A DNA stretch of 64,000 nt from Nematostella vectensis (GCF_932526225.1 NC_064043.1:2749501-2813500); one strand, 5' to 3'; counted from the first letter of the stretch, positions 20,101-31,071 are shown. Program-made: numbers and translations. Notes: generated by a model not told the origin, from the letters alone.

Positions 20101-23100
20101 TGAGGGTGTCTGCTATATACGCGTCCTGGGCCTTCTTCATTTTAATTTTAAACAGTTTTTGGAATTTGCGATATTTCTCTTTATCACAAGCTTTCCCTGA
20201 TTTCTTATAGTTATTATATAATCTTTTCTTCTTCCTCAGGGATGTCTTTAGATCTCTCGTCATCCAGGGAGAGTTATTCCATGACCCACACTTCTTGGTT
20301 GGTACACTTCTACTTAGAATGTTCATTAAGCCTGACTTGAAAAATTGCCAGTTACTTTCAACATTTATATTCTCTGGATGTCTTTCAAAGAAATCATTAC
20401 TAAGGATTGTTGCATCCTTGCGTATATCGGTAAAATTAGCCTTAGCAAACTTATAGACTATACGTGGCTTCTTTTTGTTGACTTTTACGGATAAATTTAA
20501 GGCAAACGACACAGCTGAGTGATCACTGATACCCTGAACACTTGACAGGCTATGTACAAGATCTGGATGGCTAGTTAATACCAAATCAAGCACTGATTCT
20601 TGTCTTGTTGGAAAAGTTACAAGTTGGGAAAGGCTGTGATCATCTACAAGATCGATCATTGTCTTGTTTACTGCTACTCCATATTGTGGATTATCTTTAA
20701 CTGAAGCATTACTCCATTCGATGTCAGGCACATTCATATCACCAGCAATAATAATTCTGGGGAAGGATCCATTTGATTGCAATCTGTTCAGTGGCTGTTT
20801 GAAGGCTTCAAGTGGTTTTTCATCATTTCCCGGTGGACGATATAATGAAGCAAGATATAAAGGCTTCTGGTTAGCTATTTCGATTTTAATCCATATTGCC
20901 TCAGCTTGGCAATCCAGTTGGGTTTGACGAGTAGCAATAATTGTGTTGTAAACAGCGATGAAAACTCCACCTCCAGGATTAATATCTTGTCTGTCTTTTC
21001 GAAATATTGCATAGTCCCTGGGGAAAACCTCAGAGTCTTTAATAGATTCATCTAGTTTGGATTCTGTTCCCAGAATTATGTGAGGTTTCTCTTGATCAAC
21101 TAGAGCTTTAAATAAACCACTTTTATGTTGACTTCTGATGCTATTACAATTCAAGTTTAATACTTTTAGTTTTCGTAGATAGTGCGACTTGTTAGATTTT
21201 TGCGGATGATCATTTGCGCGATTAATTCTTCGTTGTGGAGTTAATGAGCACTTGGGATGATTTATATCTGAACCAATGGACGTGTTTTCTGATGGATTCG
21301 GATTCAGAAGACTGTAGTAGTTATCCACATGAAGAGATTTAGATGATTTAAATATGGAGTTGGAAAAATTCGGAAGCCCACAATCAGTACATTCCCATGT
21401 ACAAGACGAGTTGGCAAGAGAATCGTAGATTTCAGTGCTCATTTGCATACACTTAACGTGGTACCAAATATCACAGAAGTCGCATTGAATAGCTCTTTGG
21501 TTGGATCTCACAGCTTTTGAACAAACTCCACAAGGATACTGATATTTAGGCCCTGGGTTTGTAGATATATCTCCACATAAAATGAGAATTCCAAGGAGAT
21601 TGAAGCCAGGCTTGACTGGAGACCATTTCAAGATTGCGATTCGGCCGGTATTCATTCCGTGATAATAACTCGCTTGATTCAAACTTATTCGAGCAAGAGT
21701 AGATGAAATGTTGTAACCAGTCCATGGATAAGTATCTTGGATAGGTTTACTAACCTCCAAAGACACTAAGCTGTATGTATATACAAGACACTAAGCTGTA
21801 TGTATATACAAGTTGCTGACTCACGCAGTGTCTTTCCAATGAATCAAGAGTCCATTTTCCTCTTTTTTTTTTTTTTTGCAGGGATCTCAAAATCTTCTTG
21901 GTCAACCTTGCCACACCCCTACAGTCTGGTGGCTCGGTTGATGTCAGTGTTGAGGAAGTCTTTGCTCACGCCATGAAGCCTTTCCCGGCCAAAGTTGCCC
22001 AATCTGACAAGCACCAGGTTCTGTTCACTGGTAACCACTACACCTTTGCAGTCTACAAATCGAAGCAACAGTCTACAACCATTACCCTATCGTCATCAAA
22101 CATTGAGTCATACACCAAACTGAAGCCCAGTAGCCAATCCGATAACACAATTACGCTGGGTCCTTATAGTGATGTGGATGCCTTCAAACAAAGCACATTG
22201 AAGGTCCATTTCGAGAACAACTCCCCATTCATGGCTGTGAGTACTTTGCTTTAAAGGATTGTACTATTATTATGTGTCAAGTAGCTTTTATTGTTTATGC
22301 TTTTATTCTTTATGTCTTGCCTTGTCAATGATCACTGTTATTCTTTATGTCTTGCCTTGTCAATGATCACCGTTATTCTTTACGCCTCTACCTATTGTGT
22401 CTTGCCTCGTGAATCATCACAGTCTCATTGAAATTCCTAATATCTACTACTGTTATGATGCCTTGACTAGGTTGTTGACATGCTGCGCATTATTGAGGTA
22501 TCACACTGGGGCAATATTGCTGTAGAGGAGACCTATCACATCAAGCATGTTGGTGCTGAGCTCAAGGTAGAAATTACAAAGTAATGTCTGTTGCAAATAG
22601 CATCATAATGATCCTTTAGGGATGACCGTCCTGTTTTTAGGGAATTTAAGGAATCCTTTGACAAACATTCAAATCTTTAAGCATGTTAAAATGGTATATA
22701 CATAATGCATTTACATATATCGACAAGCAATGTCAATTATTTGAGAAGTCAGATACTAATCCCTTTATATCAATGTTTGCAGTATTGCAAGACCTTTATC
22801 TAAAAAAAAAATTAAAATGTCATTAATCTGAACCATTGCTTGTTTTAGGGATCCTTCTCAAGATATGACTACCAACGAACCCCTGCACCAACCTCCATCA
22901 AGTCTTTCAAGACCATTCTCCCTGCCGCTGCTGCTGATGTCTATTACCGTGACGAGATTGGTAACATCTCAACCAGCCACATGCTTAACCAGGAAGAGTC
23001 GGTGGAGCTGGAGCTCAGACCACGCTTTCCGCTGTTTGGTGGATGGCAGACGCGCTACCTGATTGGTTACAATGTTCCTAGCTATGAGTACTTGTACAGC

Positions 23101-25094
23101 TCAGGTAGGCATATCTACTAAACTCAAACATTAATTTGTGATATAATGTTGAGATAAACTGAATTGCTTCTTTGTGGGAATTACATTGTAAAATTGGAAA
23201 GTAATTGTTTTAGTAGTGGTGTAGTATGTGTCATTCTTTTGAGTTTGTTACTGTATGGGAATTTTTTTGGTGCACTGTTTCAACTGTTTCCATTATTCTC
23301 AGGCAACAACTATGTGCTCAAGATGCGCTTCGTAGACCACATCTTTGATGATTTTGTCATTGACCAGATGACCCTGAAAGTGATCTTACCTGAAGGAAGC
23401 AAGTAAGTCATAATAAAATTCCCCTTATTGTGGACAGTTTTAGAAAGGAATCGTGAAGATCACTGAAAAGATATTACATTGGTTTCTTACAATAGTCTCT
23501 CATGGGAAGCTTAACTTTATGAAATAGTTGCAAGTATTCAAATTATTGACGTGAATCTCAGTATTGTCCTAGCTGTATAACTTTATATTCATGTAGACTT
23601 GTTTGTACTGTAATTACCTGTTACAGAGACATCAAGCTGAAGACCCCGTTCCCTATTAATGAAGGCAAGCGAGAGTTGCAGTTCACATATCTGGATACTG
23701 TAGGCCGCCCAGTGGTTGTTGCCCACAAGACGAACGTTATCGAGCAACACATCCAGGACTTTGCGGTAAATAATATATAGCTGACTAACTAATAAAAAGT
23801 CTTTCTGTTTTCAGGGAATAACTGTTAGCAGTTCTTCAGGTTTGATATAAATAATTAAAATTAATTAAATAATTGTGTAAAGTATTCCTAATTGCATATT
23901 CTGCAGTAGTTTACTTACGGAAATGTTGGTAAGACATTGTCGTAATTACACTGTCTTAAGGATGGCTGGTTCAAATGACAACTAATAATATTAATTGTGC
24001 TTGTCTATTCCTAGCTCCAATACACTTTCAACAAGGTGATGTTGCTCCAAGAGCCTCTCCTTATTGTTGGTGCTTTCTACCTTCTCTTCCTGTTGGTGAT
24101 CATCTATGTGCGCATGGATTTCTCCATCAGTAAGGTGAGGAAAACATGGCCTACTGTGATCCGCTCCCCTTGAGGTGGCCATGCCTGGTTTGCTTGACAC
24201 CTGATTTCATTAGCCTTCTTTGCCAGAGCTGACCTAAACGATTTTAGCCACTAGCCAGTAGCTAACCATGACTGGTGATTTATTAATTGATGTCTGTGTT
24301 GATATTTCTGCATTATTACCTGTTTTACTCAAGTGTGTTACTATGATTTTATCACTTTATTTGAGAACTTGACAGCAATTGGCATCTTTTTGTAGGATGA
24401 GGCAAGTGAGTCCAAGATGAGAGCTGCTGGCCTTGTAGAGGAAGTGCTTCGCCTCCTTGACCGCCGCTGCGGCCTCTACAATGTGTACATGGATGCTGTC
24501 TGCAAGTACAAGTCAAGCAAGGATGTCGCAGCATTCACCAATGCCAGGAAGAAGTTGGACACCGACTACCGTGCAATTGGAAACCAGGTCACCCAGCTGC
24601 AGAAACAGCTTGCCCATGAGCAGTCTGACGCCGTGGAGAAGGTATACAACAGCAGCTTGTATAGAATCATAATATGATTAAACAGGCTAGGGGTTTTTAG
24701 GAGAGGTGACTTGTTTTGAAATAAATACATTATATTTGGTACACATATGTAGCATTATTTTACTATTGGACCCATTTTTTTTTTTAATTTGAAGTTTTGA
24801 GTTTGAATTCTGTACATAATTTAACCCTAAAAGAGGAAACAAAAAGTGGGGGCTCTCACAGTATTTTTTATAGCGCCAGTGTATATGTGGGACCTAATAC
24901 TACTCTTATAGATTGGTGAGCTCCAGCGCAAGGAGCACGAACGTAAGCAGCTTCTTGACCAAGCCATTGTCATGGCGGAGAAGGTGGTGAATGGGCGACT
25001 GAACAAGCAGACGTATGTGGACAACGAGAACAGCAACAAGCAAAAGAGAGAGCGATTGAGTGGGGAGATTGAAGCCATTGCTGCTACTTTGTAA
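17181..25094 (+). CDS. RPN1: Ribophorin I, oligosaccharyltransferase subunit 1, 602 aa in ten exons
   Basis: Exons: 17181-17429, 17597-17661, 21882-22236, 22471-22566, 22849-23104, 23303-23402, 23627-23765, 24015-24134, 24396-24641, 24912-25094; all have GT/AG borders and consistent phase. The protein has a signal peptide (residues 1-25, ending VDA), a long ER-lumenal region, one membrane segment (about 431-451, [20 protein letters not shown]) and a cytosolic helical, coiled-coil-like tail. Its 602 aa are close to human RPN1 (607). It is a non-catalytic subunit of the ER complex that N-glycosylates nascent proteins and contacts the ribosome/translocon. Conserved stretches include [19 protein letters not shown] and [20 protein letters not shown]. 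Intron 2 holds an antisense LINE. AATAAA lies at 25554-25559. Confidence 0.95.
18159..21835 (-). mobile_element. Full-length CR1-like non-LTR retrotransposon in RPN1 intron 2
   Basis: The element fills most of intron 2 in antisense to RPN1. Its 3' end (about 18159-18186) is a short repeated tail (GTAGAA units on the minus strand) after an AT-rich 3' UTR. Its ORF is at 18368-21655. Two copies of a 25-bp sequence (AGACACTAAGCTGTATGTAT plus five bases) lie at its 5' end, about 21761-21810. No clear target-site duplication is visible, so the outer limits are approximate. The 5' end falls within about 70 bp of the exon 3 acceptor. Confidence 0.8.
18368..21655 (-). CDS. LINE polyprotein: 2A-like motif, PHD finger, AP endonuclease, reverse transcriptase (1095 aa)
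   Basis: I start at the first in-frame ATG (21655). A GTG at 21766 lies further 5', and a TAG precedes it in frame. Order of parts: GDISTNPGP, a 2A-like motif, at about residues 28-36; a PHD-type Cys/His cluster (about 42-95, beginning YPCGVC); an APE-type endonuclease (about 165-400, with [10 protein letters not shown] and [10 protein letters not shown]); and reverse transcriptase (about 560-880, with DFSKAFDKV and FADDALLYH). The frame is open to TAA at 18368 with catalytic motifs present, so the copy may be recent. Gag-like ORF1 is not separate; the N-terminal PHD part precedes the enzyme domains in one frame. The clade assignment (CR1-like) is inference. Confidence 0.92.
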   Translation of the reverse strand: MNTGRIAILKWSPVKPGFNLLGILILCGDISTNPGPKYQYPCGVCSKAVRSNQRAIQCDFCDIWYHVKCMQMSTEIYDSLANSSCTWECTDCGLPNFSNSIFKSSKSLHVDNYYSLLNPNPSENTSIGSDINHPKCSLTPQRRINRANDHPQKSNKSHYLRKLKVLNLNCNSIRSQHKSGLFKALVDQEKPHIILGTESKLDESIKDSEVFPRDYAIFRKDRQDINPGGGVFIAVYNTIIATRQTQLDCQAEAIWIKIEIANQKPLYLASLYRPPGNDEKPLEAFKQPLNRLQSNGSFPRIIIAGDMNVPDIEWSNASVKDNPQYGVAVNKTMIDLVDDHSLSQLVTFPTRQESVLDLVLTSHPDLVHSLSSVQGISDHSAVSFALNLSVKVNKKKPRIVYKFAKANFTDIRKDATILSNDFFERHPENINVESNWQFFKSGLMNILSRSVPTKKCGSWNNSPWMTRDLKTSLRKKKRLYNNYKKSGKACDKEKYRKFQKLFKIKMKKAQDAYIADTLNSDLKEKPKKFWSYIKSKRQDQVGVPPLKEHGIVKTDSMSKAEILSNQFQQVFTQEDVASIPSKGHGEIPMMGSISFNRDGVEKLLKTLNSKKASGPDKIPTTLLKETASEIADVVTFLFNQSYSSGQLPEDWTKAQVVPIFKKGVKHDPCNYRPVSLTTVLCKLMEHVIYKNIMEHLENNNILFANQHRFRKNHSCETQLLLTVEDLARNTDNGGQIDMLILDFSKAFDKVAHGRLISKLLYYGIQGRTLAWIKSWLTNRTQRVVVDGVSSKPVDVTSGVPQGTVLGPLMFLLFINDMQENLECTLRLFADDALLYHQITHDDDTLVLQRDLDRVGLWAERWQMVFNPTKCYKMSVYRNKSPVLKDYTLYNQKLSGVKQHPYLGVLLSDDLRWNFQVNKIVNKANSTLGFIKRNLYSCSEDTKRVAYVTLVRSHLEYAAAVWDPYRQDQVDKIEAVQRRAVRFIKRDYDWNSSVTIMRQSLSLDLLSERRKAHRVKMFYLSVNNGIALPIPNYYQRSMRHTRSYSSNTFIKPKARHDYYLYSFFPRTIKDWNNLSIELREENSYSSFCNNVNKFIA

Positions 25095-26211
25095 GGCGCC
25101 AGACGAAAATATGGACACTTAGGAATTTAAGCCATCTCACAAGTACCCATAAACAGCAAAAAGTGAATGATGATGTATAGATAGATACATATGTAGGTTC
25201 ATAAAGCATCATACAAAGAATCAGTAAATTATTATATACACTTTTTAGATCAATAACAAAGCATACCATTTTTACTTAGGTAGTTTACCAAGTTGATCTG
25301 TCTGCTGTTTCTTTCATGTTGTGATGTCTGCCATTTTTGTATTAGTCTCAAAAAAGAATAATATATGCACACAAATATCAACTATCAACATGTTGTGTTC
25401 AAGTTTGTGCATGCTGTAGAAGGAAACTTGTTATTTCTCAGTGTCCTGTTTTCTAGCAGTATTGATGTCAATGAATTCTTGTTATTAGGCCATTATTTGC
25501 ATTTTTAAAAGAGCCATCTCTAAAACGAAGTGTATTGAATTGTGTACTTCACTAATAAAATTGTTACTATTGTGTAAATCTGGTCTGATTTGAGACAGCT
25601 AATGTTGTGTATGTGTGAAGGGATGGGTAACTCATAATTATGAGGAATATAACTGTGTTATATTCCTCAGGGTATCAAATTTGGCCTTAGGATGTAGAGA
25701 GGGGTGGTGAAGCCTAAAATATTTTGACACATTCAATGCGTGTTTTGGCATGGCATTTTGGTTGATCGGCAATATACTTTGTATAGCGGCTTACACATGA
25801 AACAAATCTTTGTTTAACAAGGGGATTTCTTTCTTGACTAAGCAACTACATGTAGGCTTATCAACAACCTATTACACGTGGCTGCAAACAAGGCCAATGC
25901 TCAATGATTCAGAACTTTCTCACTGGGCTGTGCAAAGCATGCGGAAGAGGCCTTACGGAAACGTCCCTTACCTGTAAAAAATGCTGGCTCTTTGGGAATG
26001 CAAACAAAATTACAGTTGGCTGACAATAAAAAAACAATGCTCAACAACTATGTACGCGTACCTGTGTACGCTAAACAGAGTTCGCAGAAATTAATTGAAT
26101 AGCAAAAAAGAAAGGGAAAATCCAACCTCTCAAAGAAGAATCGTCACTAGGTCGTTATAAAGCTTGGTACCCCTGTGCTTGTTTTAACCGAGCACTCACT
26201 CCAGTCTTTAG
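25095..26211. other. RPN1 3' UTR and RPN1-FANCF intergenic region
   Basis: The likely RPN1 3' UTR extends to about 25580. Beyond it there is no exon, RNA gene or repeat I can identify. Confidence 0.45.
25554..25559 (+). terminator. RPN1 poly(A) signal
   Basis: Canonical AATAAA about 460 nt after the RPN1 stop, followed by a T/G-rich stretch (TTGTTACTATTGTG). Confidence 0.5.
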
Positions 26212-26223
26212 GCGCCATCTTTG
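26212..26223 (+). promoter_or_regulatory. YY1-like site in the FANCF promoter
   Basis: GCGCCATCTTTG is the reverse complement of the YY1-type AAGATGGCGC motif. It lies about 85 bp upstream of the FANCF start codon. Confidence 0.4.
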
Positions 26224-26307
26224 ATAAAGAAAATAGTGGAGGCTGTGACTCATAAAAAGGAAATTACCTTCACAATAGCATGAAGCTCTAGAGATGACAG
26301 CTAGGCG

Positions 26308-29300
26308 ATGGAGGAGGTAATAAAGAACACGCATGCGTATGTTGACGTCCTTGTCATGGCGAGGGGAGACGCCGTCATCACTTGGGAGAAAGAAACTTTC
26401 GAAAGAGCGTTCAAGTGGGCCAGATACTTTGAAGGGGTCAGCGACTCGTTAGGGCGTAATTGTTAATTACATTGTAAATAACGTTTTCTAGTTGTATTTG
26501 TGGTGGGTGAATAGGGATGTCTATGGTTTTTTTTTTTTTTTTTTTTTTTTGGGGGGGGGGGGTTGAGATATATTTATTTCTGGGGGGGAGGGGTGTGTAT
26601 AACCTTGCAGGCGTTTGCTTAGAAAGCTCTCGCAAACAAATCCACTTATAGATCTCACGAGGGTGTTAGATAAATTACACTGCACAATTAATTATTGTTT
26701 TAAATAAGTTAATAGAAAATAGGCAAAATGACGATTTTCTATAGAATAATTTTTTGGAAGCAATAAAAATCGCTAAAAAGCGGGAAATTTGGTGCTTGAC
26801 GTGGGAAAGCGGGAGAAGGGGTCCAAAATCTTGAGACTCACCCCTAATGCGGGAGAGTTGACAGGTGTGGGGGGAGGTTGGAGACTCTAAGAAGTATGAG
26901 GTCTCAAGGGTGGTCTGATGTTAGCTTATGTTTTGTCTCATTTTCAGGTTTATACCAAGCTTAAATCCAAGCCTGCTTTAGCAGAAAAGTTAAACAAATA
27001 TCTCAATAATTTTAACAAAACAGAATCAGTCTTTCTTGGAAATCTGAAGCTAACATTCAAAAGTCTTCAAATATCTGGAAAAATATTAAAACAGTTTTTA
27101 CTTCAAAATCCTCATATTAGTAGTGAACAGTTCCCATTAGTAATCATGTTGTATAGCGTGATTATTGGAGGAGCAAATGAGCAGGACACAACAGTTCTTA
27201 CGGAGGATTTAGTGAGGATATGCCAACTTAAAGGTTGTACAAGTGTGCTGACTGACATGCGCTGCAAGCTTTCTGATGATCTTCTGGTAATGACAAAGAG
27301 GAATGATGAGCAGTCTGATGGCCATTCATCTGATAATGAATACCGATATAACACTGCAAGGGGATTACAGTGGGCAGACATTGGATGCTTGACTGTTGAT
27401 GATGTTGGAATCATGTCTCTTGCTGAGATGCTGTTTAACTATGTATATCACAACTTGACATGTTCAGGTAATAATAACTTCTAGAAAACCTATATTTTTC
27501 CTGCCTTCAAGCATGTCACCAGACCTTGAGACCAACAGAAGCTGGTGTACTTGCAAATTTATTATCATGTATTTATTATAATAACCAAAATATTTATTTC
27601 TGGTAAGCAATGCGCAATGTGACCTTTATTTAGCCAAATAAGAATGCTAATTTTGTTATGCCCCAATCTCTCTATTTTTATCAAGTGCTAGAATAGTTTT
27701 TTGTATAAGATTTCTGGGGGCACTGTTCTGGGGTGATTTTCAGAGCCTGTTTTGAAGGCTCATATTGTTAGAATGGGCTTTTACTTCATAATATATGTCA
27801 ATATTAAGGTTTGTTCTATTGTGACTGAGAGGGCTTCTTGCCGATGGTCGGCATACTTAATGGCTATTCTCCTTTTAGCTGTTTGCAGTTCCCTTTCACA
27901 TTCTGCTGTTATGTCTTCCCATCCCAGAATCTATTGGGTTCTTTTAATGCTCCCCTTTTTTTATTGGTAAATATTTAACAGGAAAAGATGTGAAGTCCCT
28001 ACAAAAGAAGCTACTCCATTTTGCCAGCCAGGCTAATGGGCTACAGGTTATCGCTTCATGTCTAGCTTTTATTCCAGCTGGCATACAACAACTCTCCCAA
28101 GCTGGACCAGTGCATAAGTTTCTGCTCAACTTCCTTGAAGGTCAGACAATGCTGATTATAAAAAAAACATATTTACCCATCTCCTAGTGGAGGAAATGGG
28201 GGAGGTAAAGCATGACTCTATTTATTGTTTATATGTTATATGGCTGACACTATGAGTTTGTTTTGTTATAGGTTATCTCTGTAACACTAGTGTGGCTGCA
28301 AACTTTTGGCAGCTTCCCCTGAGGATATTATCACGTGTCTCATTTAAATATGATAGCATCTTGAATATGCATCTCAATCATCTGCTTGGGTGGGGCCAGC
28401 ATATGATACCTGTCATCAGTCTACAGCAATGTGGCAACACAAGAACAAAGTCTTGTCAAGTTTATCAGTGGAGGTAATATGTAGCCTGTAGCCTATTATC
28501 CCTTACAGGTCTGTTGATATGATTAGTAACATTTCCAAGACAGACCAAAACAGACCTAGTCTTGATAATACTCAAAGAGAAAAAAAAAAAAAAGAGAAAG
28601 AGGGGATTTGATATACCTGAATATACCCTTGTGACCTTAGAAAGAAACCTGCCTAAAAAGGTCTAAAAAAATAAAAAAAAAAAGATCTAAGGGAAAAGGC
28701 AGCCAATATAAAATATGTTTGATATGTATAAGGCTATGCCTATGCTACTTTTTTTGTGTGATATACGCCTTTACACTTGGCGCACATTGTGAGGAAAATT
28801 TTAAATGTGGACTTTGCTCACAAGACCAGAAACTCGCAGTCTGTGAAAGATGAATGAATGAACTCATGTCTCACAAGCAACAAAGGCAAAATGCGTTCTG
28901 GCCTCATGAGGCAGTTATTAGGAAAGTACATGCACCATGCTTTATATCATGCTTAAAGTGCATGCACCATGCTTTATATCATGCTTAAAGTGCATGCACC
29001 ATGCTTTATATCATGCTTAAAGTGCATGCACCTCGCTTTATATCATGCTTAAAGTGCATGCACCACACTTTATATCATGCTTAAAGTGCATGCACCATGC
29101 TTTATATCATGCTTAAAGTGCATGCACCACGCTTTATATCATGCTTAAAGTGCATGCACCACGCTTTATATCATGCTTAAAGTGCATGCACCATGCTTTA
29201 TATCATGCTTAAAGTGCATGCACCACGCTTTATATCATGCTTAAAGTGCATGCACCACGCTTTATATCATGCTTAAAGTGCATGCACCACGCTTTATATC

Positions 29301-29982
29301 ATGCTTAAAGTGCATGCACCACGCTTTATATCATGCTTAAAGTGCATGCACTACGCTTTATATCATGCTTAAAGTGCATGCACCACGCTTTATATCATGC
29401 TTAAAGTGCATGCACCACGCTTTATATCATGCTTAAAATGTGTTGGCAGGGGAGTAGCCTCCCTCGCAGGCGTCTTTAGGCAGGCGTTGCTCGCAAAACA
29501 CCTGCGAGGGAGGCAAGCAGGGGAGGGGCTTGTGCAGGGTACCATTCCTAGACATTCATATGGTATTTGCTCGATTTTAAGTTTTTTAAAGTATTATGTC
29601 GAATCAATCATGTACATTTAATTATATTATTGTGTGAGGGCGTGACATCCAGTTGAGTGTGGAAAGAGATTCCAGACTGACGCTGAAAATGATTGCACAG
29701 GGTACTGGGTAGCCTGTGTCTAGCTGGCTGAATATTTGCTTGGTTTGTTTCAGGTACAAAACCTCTAATGAAATGACACAAGGAGGGTTGGACAATTTGG
29801 AGAGAGCAAAAACATTTGAGGCATTAGTTGAACATTTCAGGGCACTAACAGATGGGCCAGATTACGTCAAGAGACGCTGTCGCAATGCCATTCAAGATGT
29901 GCAGAGGGAAGCTCTTTTATCTTGTGGCTCTAACAAGCTTGGTGCTAGCATATGGGCTGACTTAGAGAAAGCTCTTCTTTGA
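26308..29982 (+). CDS. FANCF: Fanconi anemia complementation group F protein, 412 aa in five exons
   Basis: Exons: 26308-26436, 26948-27467, 27982-28140, 28272-28473, 29754-29982. The N-terminus (ITWEKETFERAFKWARYFEG) matches vertebrate FANCF in the pattern TW..xT..RA..WARY. The C-terminus (LGASIWADLEKALL) matches the terminal SIWxDLxxAL, and HLLGWGQHM matches the LLxxWGQ segment of the HEAT-like repeats. FANCF is the adaptor in the nuclear Fanconi core complex that holds the FANCC/E and FANCA/G parts during interstrand-crosslink repair. Human FANCF is 374 aa and intronless, so the exon structure here differs. The exon 1 donor (GGG/GTCAGC) is weak, but a nearby GTAATT donor would break the frame. 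AATAAA at 30134-30139. Confidence 0.88.
26530..26595. repeat. Poly-T/poly-G tract in FANCF intron 1
   Basis: A run of about 21 T followed by about 12 G, with further G runs to about 26592. It is simple sequence prone to slippage and assembly error. Confidence 0.8.
28931..29438. repeat. 32-bp minisatellite in FANCF intron 4, about 16 copies
   Basis: Tandem 32-bp units, core GCACCACGCTTTATATCATG followed by CTTAAAGTGCAT, very homogeneous (differences mainly ACCATG or ACCACG). Such homogeneity suggests recent expansion or ongoing gene conversion. Confidence 0.95.
29457..29514. mobile_element. Fold-back element fragment next to the minisatellite
   Basis: A perfect 14-bp inverted repeat, GCCTCCCTCGCAGG at 29457-29470 and its complement at 29501-29514, around a 30-nt loop. 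This kind of G/C-rich fold-back is typical of MITE ends or solo hairpin repeats. Confidence 0.5.
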
Positions 29983-30879
29983 TGAGTGGGAATAACAATA
30001 AGAAAAGGAGAAACTTTTACTCTAAATGGATCAATATAGTGGAGAAACATAAAAAAATGTTGCAATATCTGTGAAAAAGTGGGGGTTTGAGCCCCTAACA
30101 ATCAGAACTCTCTCTAGAATATGTCAAAATAGAAATAAACAGTCATGTACCGTAATTGCCCAAATAAGTACTGGGGTGCTTATTTGGCAGGCTAGCACAA
30201 ACTTTGAGAGTTGGTAGGTATATACCATAAAATTAATAAAATTACGATAATAAGCCCCAGGGCTTATACTTTTCAAAGGCCCTTTTTGGGGGGGCTTATA
30301 TTTGGGGGGGGGGTGCTTATATTCGCGGGGGCTTATTATTTGATGAATTTTTGCATCTGTCTGAAACATTGACCATATATAACTGTGTTCATGGCCCAGT
30401 TTTTTGGTAAAAATATTATTCAAACACAACAGACTTTGATCGTTGATCAAACATCGGCTACGAAAAGGACAATAAGAAAAGACTTTATTAAAGGTTGTAA
30501 CTAGAACAACTTGAGAACAAATAATGTTGAAATAAAACAGTAATTACTTGTTCAAAGGATGTAAATTGCTTTTATACAGCCCTCCAAGTATAACTTTTAT
30601 ACAAGATGAAAAGCAAGTGTAAAAAAGAAGGGGAATAAGGCGAATGTATTAGAAAACTCAAGATCAAGTGTGGGATAATGTCCAAAATATGAAAGTCTCT
30701 TGTGGAGTATGGGAAGGGCTGGAAAATCTCCCTTCACTTATAACTATACTGACCAAAATTAGAATATGCATAAATTATGCATAATTAGGAAAACATGAAT
30801 CAATGAATTTTTTACTGATTTACATATTAAGGATAACATAAACGATTATTAGTGTAATATCAATACTAATTAATTATTC
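29983..30879. other. FANCF 3' UTR and FANCF-ATRX intergenic region
   Basis: AATAAA at 30134-30139 probably ends FANCF. At 30150-30345 the word GGGGCTTAT recurs several times with runs of G, together with a CCCAAATAAGTA word in opposite sense. It looks like a degenerate interspersed repeat. No exon is seen. Confidence 0.45.
30134..30139 (+). terminator. FANCF poly(A) signal
   Basis: AATAAA about 150 nt after the FANCF stop codon. Confidence 0.5.
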
Positions 30880-30946
30880 GTCACGTGACCTTCGATAATC
30901 CGGGACTTAACATCGCGCATGCGCACCACCTCTGAGCGCGCATGCG
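30880..30946 (+). promoter_or_regulatory. ATRX promoter: E-box and two NRF-1-like sites
   Basis: GTCACGTGAC at 30880-30889 is a perfect palindromic E-box of the USF/TFEB type. CGCGCATGCGCA at 30914-30925 fits the NRF-1 consensus, and GCGCGCATGCG at 30936-30946 is a second partial match. The ATRX ATG is at 31072. A six-codon uORF starts at 30997 and stops at 31017. Confidence 0.6.
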
Positions 30947-31071
30947 TAGTTCGTATAGACCTGGCGCGAAAAACCTCCGACGAATTGATCATCGAAATGT
31001 CTTCTACAAAGGGATAAAAACATCCTTCGAAAAGTATCCAGGTCGCAGGGGTTCCTAATCCGAGGCGCAAA

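Noticed and set aside
21656-21766. N-terminal extension of the LINE ORF to 1132 aa
   Set aside because: It begins with GTG and an in-frame TAG lies just upstream. First ATG is at 21655.
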